Of a stretch of 64,000 bases of DNA, positions 58,151 through 64,000 are shown in pieces (within the stretch, counting starts at the first letter, position 1; each line of letters begins with the position of its first letter). The position numbers were made by a program, and so were the translations under genes. This DNA comes from Hofstenia miamia (lineage: Eukaryota > Xenacoelomorpha > Acoela), in assembly GCA_004352715.1 (NCBI GenBank), contig SCFE01000021.1, positions 1,554,917-1,618,916 on the forward strand, in the 5' to 3' direction. Under the pieces are notes generated by a model. That model saw only the letters and a list, made by a program, of their open reading frames with translations. It searched no databases and was not told the origin of the DNA.

Positions 58151-59932
58151 GTAGATTTCGCATACAATTTCAGAATAATATCATTTTTAAATTCCAACTT
58201 TGTTTTATTTTGTGTATTGTGTTTTCTTTTTTGTGCTTTCAGTAATCTACAGCGCTTTTAGATTTCATATGTTAACAAGCATCAAGCACACGTAAAAAAC
58301 CTAGCTTAGAATTAATTTTAAAGTTGAGATCAAAACCTACTGTAATTACAGTCTGGCCATTTTTTAGAAGAATTAAAAATTTATTCCACATGCATAAATA
58401 TATACAAGCAAAATTATGGCAAATTTATTTCTTCAAAGAAACTCTGATGGTAGTAAGGTAAGATTATACAGAAATGAGAGAACTTTGTGATATTTTTTCA
58501 TTGATAACTTGGAAAGGAATTTACACTAAATTTCTGTTTGTACTACCAGTTACTGCCTCATTTTTCTCACAGTAACACGAGTCAACTGTGTTACTTGTAC
58601 GCGGTTTATTCTTGTAATAGATGCTGGTTTATTAATTATTATTGCGGTTAATATTTCAGGAGTTGATCTCATTAATGTAATGCAGGTGTTCAAATCGAAT
58701 TAAGCGGATTGAACATAGATTGTAATTTCCGAAAATAGTGAGCACATTTCAGCTGCATAGTTCATCAAACACTGAATCGATTAACAGATATATTTAATCG
58801 GTTAAAAGATATATTTTATCGCTGTATATGTTCACACTATTATTATCCTCAAAGTGCTATTATTGCAGTGTTATGAAACATTGAGGATCTTCTAATTTTT
58901 TATTTTTCTTCAATTTAGCACAATCTTACCCGACTGCAAAGTCGTTCTCTTAGCATTCAGTAAGATAGTCCTGCCAAGTTCCGCTGCTTGGTAATGAATA
59001 GAATATTATGAGGGGTGCTGTTGGAGTACCTCTCAGTTTTAAACTTGAAAAAGAGCCGACCGAGATAGGAGTTAATTCCGTTGAAGTATTGAAGTTTGAG
59101 GCTTCAAGGCTTTCTAAATATACACCTAGAAGGAAATTTGAAGTTTCTTTATGATTATTGTGAAAAATTATTTCAACAAGTAGAAAGTTGTTGAATGACT
59201 CTCGAAGAAAAAGCCAAGTTGCCACTTTCAAGCATCAAAAACGTTTAAAAAATATATAATTCGTGAAATATAGTTTACTTTTAATACTGAATTTGCCTTT
59301 TATAAAAAATGGTTTGATTTTTTAATAATTATATTCGAAATCTATATGTTTTATCGGCCCAAATTTCTTTAGAAAAAGCAACTGACATGGCGGTGTATAT
59401 TTAAAAGACCCTTGAGGCCTGTACCAGCCTCGGCCAATTTTAAGTCCTGTTCAGTTGCATTATCATTAAGAGGACCATAACAGTTGTTTTTGCAAACTTT
59501 TTTTATTTTAGTCTAATTCGCATGAAATTTGCGCCACATATGTAAAATAAGAAAGGAATATTTTATTGATGAACGTTTTCCTATTTTCTTTGTCGTATTC
59601 TTTGTAGGGTTGATTTTTTGCATTTTTCAAAAGCAGAACATGGCATATTGAACAGAAAGGCATATCTAAAACTTCTCTAAGCAGGTTTTTTTACAATTCT
59701 CCTCGAAAATAATGTATCTGAAAATAATAATAGCAGCTATTTTTTCTTTTTTCTGCCAATTATGTTTAAGCCAATTTAAAAATTAAAAAAACGTTTTGAC
59801 AAGTTTTAGATGGTTAATATTACTTGCGAAGACTCTCTTTGTTTTCTCTAGGATAAAAAATTAAAGTTGCATTGGCATTTTTATTTAAAAAACTGATTGT
59901 TAAGGAAATATAAAGAAATACATTTTTTTATA
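58151..59932. other. Intron after exon E, no gene recognised
   Basis: A minus-strand ORF at 58950-59231 (93 codons) recurs unchanged in the second copy at 62133-62414, but has no similarity I know. The + strand of the same stretch is also open for 48 codons (MRGAVGVPLSFKLEKEPTEI onward). Neither can be called a gene. Confidence 0.4.
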
Positions 59933-60225
59933 TACATATACAGGCGCGGCTTTAAGATTTTTAAAACAGGGGGCACCATCCAATTTTTTTTCAAGAAACT
60001 TAAACTAAAATGGAAATTTAAGCAAAAGTAACTCCAAGAGAAAACTTCCTTGTAAAATATAACCTCTAAATGTCCAAATTAATGCATTGCTCACCTTAAA
60101 TTGTCGGATGAAACTTGCAAACATCAACATAAAAAATATTTGAGAAAGACACTTTTACAAAAAACTAAGAATCCCCAAAAAGGGGGGCACGTGCCTCCCG
60201 CCCTAAAGCCGCGCCTGTACATATA
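59933..60225. mobile_element. 277-bp hAT MITE with perfect TIR and 8-bp TSD (copy 1)
   Basis: The element runs 59941-60217, starts CAGGCGCGGCTTTA and ends TAAAGCCGCGCCTG (14 bases perfectly inverted). The 8-bp TACATATA is repeated at 59933-59940 and 60218-60225. The subterminal phrase AGGGGGCACC/GGGGGGCACGTGCC is near both ends. No coding capacity. Confidence 0.92.
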
Positions 60226-60308
60226 ATTATTTTATCTCTACCAAAATGCTACTAGTTTTGTATTTAGAAGGTTATCACAAAAATCAAGCAAGTAATGNTT
60301 CGTATTCA

Positions 60309-63300
60309 ACGATAAGCATTCGTATTCAGAACTGTCATCTGGAATATTTAGAGGCTTGCATTTTCCATAGAATAGATTAGGACCCATATCTAAAGAAAAT
60401 AAATAAATAAATAAAATCATCCATCTAAACCAATATCTATTAATGTAAAAAACAAGTTGCATTGAAACAGATTAGTTCTAAAGGGGTATTATCAATATAT
60501 TATGGCATAAAGTGCAATTTTAGGTACATAAAAACGGGTAGAATGCAAGTTCACTATTAGACACTAATCATAGCTTTATGGCACAATGTTGCCCTGAGGC
60601 AACAAACACTTGGTTGGTATTATCAAAATAGCTATGATGCATACAATATTTTTTTCACTAAAATATTCCTAAAACATCTATAAACAAAGAAAAAAATATA
60701 TATCAACATATCTTAAAGAAATATGTGAAAAAAGGTCTTGCAAAACACTCCAATTAAGAAAAATCAACACCCCGCATAAGGCAGTCCATTTGCTGTAATG
60801 TGTCAGGAAGTAATGAAAAAACCAAATGAATCTTTGTTCTACTGGGAACAGAGGAGATTATTTCATCATTTAGAACTGAGGTAATTGTTGCTAAAATGCT
60901 ACATTGTGCACTTTTAGACAACATTTCTAGATTTTTGCCTTAAGCCAACATTATGCAATATAGGGTTAAGTAGATTTCGCATACAATTTCAGAATAATAT
61001 CATTTTTAAATTCCAACTTTGTTTTATTTTGTGTATTGTGTTTTCTTTTTTGTGCTTTCAGTAATCTAAAGCGCTTTTAGATTTCATATTTTAACAAGCA
61101 TCAAGCACACGTAAAAAACCTAGCTTAGAATTAATTTTAAAGTTGAGATCAAAACCTACTGTAATTACAGTCTGGCCATTTTTTAGAAGAAATTTATTCC
61201 ACATGCATAAATATATACAAGCAAAATTATGGCAAATTTATGGATTACCATTATGAAGATATTTTTAAGCCAAAATGGCAATAATTTTTTTTCTATCATA
61301 TCATCCTGTTAGCCAAAATATGGTACATAATGGTAAGACACCAACCATAGTCGGCACTTCTGAATATACTTATTGAAACATTTTGCTTTTTAGATTATTG
61401 TAAAAATTGCATTCAAATACGATGAGGCCATTCATAATATAGAATAGTATTTGGACACATTCAAATCGATTATTTGAAGAACACTAAAACGACAATATAT
61501 ATTTATAGTGTTACACTAGCAGAAATACATGTCTCTGTTTCTAATCTGATGTGCAACATTTCTAAATTCTTTAATTTGTTTGCGAAAAGATTGAAATGAA
61601 CATTTTACTTTTTCTTCAAAGAAACTCTAATGGTAGTAAGGTAAGATTATACAGAAATGAGAGAACTTTGTGATATTTTTTCATTGATAACTTGGAAAGG
61701 AATTTACACTAAATTTCTGTTTGTACTACCAGTTACTGCCTCATTATTCTCAAAGTAACACAAGTCAACTGTGTTACTTGTACGCGGTTTATTCTTGTAA
61801 TAGATGCTGGTTTATTAAATATTATTGCGGTTAATATTTCAGGAGTTGATCTCATTAATGTAATGCAGGTGTTCAAATCGAATTAAGCGGATTGAACATA
61901 GATTGTAATTTCCGAAAATAGTGAGCACATTTCAGCTGATAGAGAGCAGAATTGTTAAGCATAGTTCATCAAACACTGAATCGATTAACAGATATATTTT
62001 ATCGCTGTATATGTTCACACTATTATTATCCTCAAAGTGCTATTATTGCAGTGTTATGAAACATTGAGGATCTTCTAATTTTTTATTTTTCTTCAATTTA
62101 GCACAATCTTACCCGACTGCAAAGTCGTTCTCTTAGCATTCAGTAAGATAGTCCTGCCAAGTTCCGCTGCTTGGTAATGAATAGAATATTATGAGGGGTG
62201 CTGTTGGAGTACCTCTCAGTTTTAAACTTGAAAAAGAGCCGACCGAGATAGGAGTTAATTCCGTTGAAGTATTGAAGTTTGAGGCTTCAAGGCTTTCTAA
62301 ATATACACCTAGAAGGAAATTTGAAGTTTCTTTATGATTATTGTGAAAAATTATTTCAACAAGTAGAAAGTTGTTGAATGACTCTCGAAGAAAAAGCCAA
62401 GTTGCCACTTTCAAGCATCAAAAACGTTTAAAAAATATATAATTCGTGAAATATAGTTTACTTTTAATACTGAATTTGCCTTTTATAAAAAATGGTTTGA
62501 TTTTTTAATAATTATATTCGAAATCTATATGTTTTATCGGCCCAAATTTCTTTAGAAAAAGCAACTGACATGGCGGTGTATATTTAAAAGACCCTTGAGG
62601 CCTGTACCAGCCTCGGCCAATTTTAAGTCCTGTTCAGTTGCATTATCATTAAGAGGACCATAACAGTTGTTTTTGCAAACTTTTTTTATTTTAGTCTAAT
62701 TCGCATGAAATTTGCGCCACATATGTAAAATAAGAAAGGAATATTTTATTGATGAACGTTTTCCTATTTTCTTTGTCGTATTCTTTGTAGGGTTGATTTT
62801 TTGCATTTTTCAAAAGCAGAACATGGCATATTGAACAGAAAGGCATATCTAAAACTTCTCTAAGCAGGTTTTTTTACAATTCTCCTCGAAAATAATGTAT
62901 CTGAAAATAATAATAGCAGCTATTTTTTCTTTTTTCTGCCAATTATGTTTAAGCCAATTTAAAAATTAAAAAAACGTTTTGACAAGTTTTAGATGGTTAA
63001 TATTACTTGCGAAGACTCTCTTTGTTTTCTCTAGGATAAAAAATTAAAGTTGCATTGGCATTTTTATTTAAAAAACTGATTGTTAAGGAAATATAAAGAA
63101 ATACATTTTTTTATATACATATACAGGCGCGGCTTTAAGATTTTTAAAACAGGGGGCACCATCCAATTTTTTTTCAAGAAACTTAAACTAAAATGGAAAT
63201 TTAAGCAAAAGTAACTCCAAGAGAAAACTTCCTTGTAAAATATAACCTCTAAATGTCCAAATTAATGCATTGCTCACCTTAAATTGTCGGATGAAACTTG

Positions 63301-63478
63301 CAAACATCAACATAAAAAATATTTGAGAAAGACACTTTTACAAAAAACTAAGAATCCCCAAAAAGGGGGGCACGTGCCTCCCGCCCTAAAGCCGCGCCTG
63401 TACATATAATTATTTTATCTCTACCAAAATGCTACTAGTTTTGTATTTAGAAGGTTATCACAAAAATCAAGCAAGTAA
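60309..63478. repeat. 3.2-kb segment, second of two near-identical copies
   Basis: Second copy of 57490-60297. It contains about 370 additional bases at roughly 61241-61612 (starts GGATTACCATTATGAAG) and 'GATAGAGAGCAGAATTGTTA' near 61938 that copy 1 lacks. It lacks a 21-base repeat unit (ATCGGTTAAAAGATATATTT) present in copy 1. Contains a second partial piggyBac N-terminus (60462-60309) and right end (to about 60966). Confidence 0.88.
63116..63408. mobile_element. 277-bp hAT MITE (copy 2)
   Basis: Same element as at 59941, here 63124-63400 with TACATATA at 63116-63123 and 63401-63408. It is at the homologous position in the second segment copy, so it predates the split between the two copies. 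Confidence 0.92.
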
Positions 63479-64000
63479 TGCAAGAAAATATCCCGTCTCG
63501 CCCGTTTTCCATGAAATTTTCTGTTCCAGAATAATCTATTTTAATCATTACAAACCCTGCCTACGGCCTTTTTTACTCACAATGTATTTTGAAGGTCATT
63601 ATAAGTTTGAAGCGACAAATTTAACCCTTATCAGGGCGTCTGAAATAACAAAGGTTGTCGAACTTTTGTCAAAATTTTGTTGACATTAGAGAGTGATAAT
63701 ATGAGCTTATCATGTACCCGGCCCGATCAGAATATTCACTACCCGAACATGACCCGAAACTTAGAATTTGATTCGCAATACTCAAGTTTTGGATCATTTT
63801 CTGATAGGGTGAGCATGGCCATTCATCGGTATTACTTAACTGGTACTGGTCATGTAGCGGTTACTATTTGGAATCGAAATAGGCATATCGGTGTCATGGA
63901 CGGGACATAGTGCGAATAATGTATTCCTAAAATGGTTTTATCAGGCATTCTTTGTCATTTCATGTCAATATTGGCCCTTGTGAGAGAAAATAAGTATATT
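63479..64000. other. Unassigned sequence at the right edge
   Basis: Contains a dispersed repeat phrase (CCGATCAGAATATTCACTAC at about 63723) shared with 7230-7260. Two ORFs here have no recognised similarity. No NCKIPSD exon was seen. Confidence 0.4.

Larger units (their letters stand above)
57490..60297. repeat. 2.8-kb segment, first of two near-identical copies
   Basis: Matches 60309-63478 after a single N at 60298-60299. Differences include scattered SNPs, small indels and a roughly 370-base stretch present only in the second copy. The copy boundary falls inside the piggyBac derivative, so it is not an element boundary. It looks like two haplotypes placed in series. Confidence 0.88.

Noticed and set aside
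58900-58975. Candidate next NCKIPSD exon after TTCAATTTAG
   Set aside because: No frame gives the expected LIDI...R-x-L/I-x-D-L continuation; the stretch reads into stops or unrelated residues.
58950-59231. 93-codon minus-strand ORF, unchanged at 62133-62414
   Set aside because: The copy is explained by the segment duplication and gives no independent evidence; no recognised domain, and the other strand is also open.
1-64000. tRNA, rRNA or snRNA genes
   Set aside because: No stretch with the expected box sequences or cloverleaf was noticed by eye; a covariance-model search would be needed to exclude them.

Overview
This window is a stretch of an animal nuclear genome, almost certainly an invertebrate. 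It is very AT-rich, has long spliceosomal introns, no operons, many DNA-transposon remnants, (TA)n microsatellites and several assembly gaps. I cannot name the species; the TE mix fits several polymorphic invertebrate groups (arthropods, tunicates, cnidarians and others).

Two host genes can be supported, both on the + strand. The first is a short intronless coding region at 8949-9365 encoding a 138-residue protein with a helical repeat-like block and a very acidic Ser/Asp/Glu tail, most like glutamate-rich protein 2 (ERICH2). The second is the central part of a NCKIPSD/SPIN90 orthologue (NCK-interacting protein, an Arp2/3 activator). It has five exons at 14024-14266, about 24752-24910, about 31938-32151, 33784-34006 and 56191-56383. 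Splice phases agree at every clear junction (1/2 split 32151->33784, 2/1 split 34006->56191), and residues align in order with the leucine-rich domain of the human protein as I remember it. The N-terminal SH3 exons and the C-terminal exons were not found; the gene probably continues past the right edge.

The introns are filled with transposons. The best defined are: a degenerate mariner/IS630-like transposase (about 2640-3590); a 350 bp hAT-type MITE with perfect 8-bp TSD (6781-7130); an 8 kb hAT-like composite with 8-bp TSD (14914-22888) that carries a transposase gene of a family often left 'uncharacterized', and is itself interrupted by a piggyBac element with TTAA target sites (15685-17961); a P-element-like fragment (29.6-30.2 kb); a CGGBP1-related hAT (40005-41844); an element with perfect 29-bp inverted repeats and TTA target duplication (44725-47868) that contains a Tigger/pogo element; a piggyBac deletion derivative (56464-58146); and a 277 bp hAT MITE (59941-60217) present again in a duplicate (63124-63400).

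The assembly has artefacts that matter for any reader. Several segments are repeated directly on either side of a single N (19.6-21.4 kb, 22.0-23.8 kb, 54.9-55.75 kb, 57.5-63.5 kb). Some copies look identical, while others carry SNPs and indels like two haplotypes. I found no convincing new biological system. The most unusual signals are the nested hAT/piggyBac composite, the iterated GTTTGTCC motif in the piggyBac element, the foldback ends of the 44.7-47.9 kb element, and inverted minisatellite arrays around 23.7-24.6 kb.
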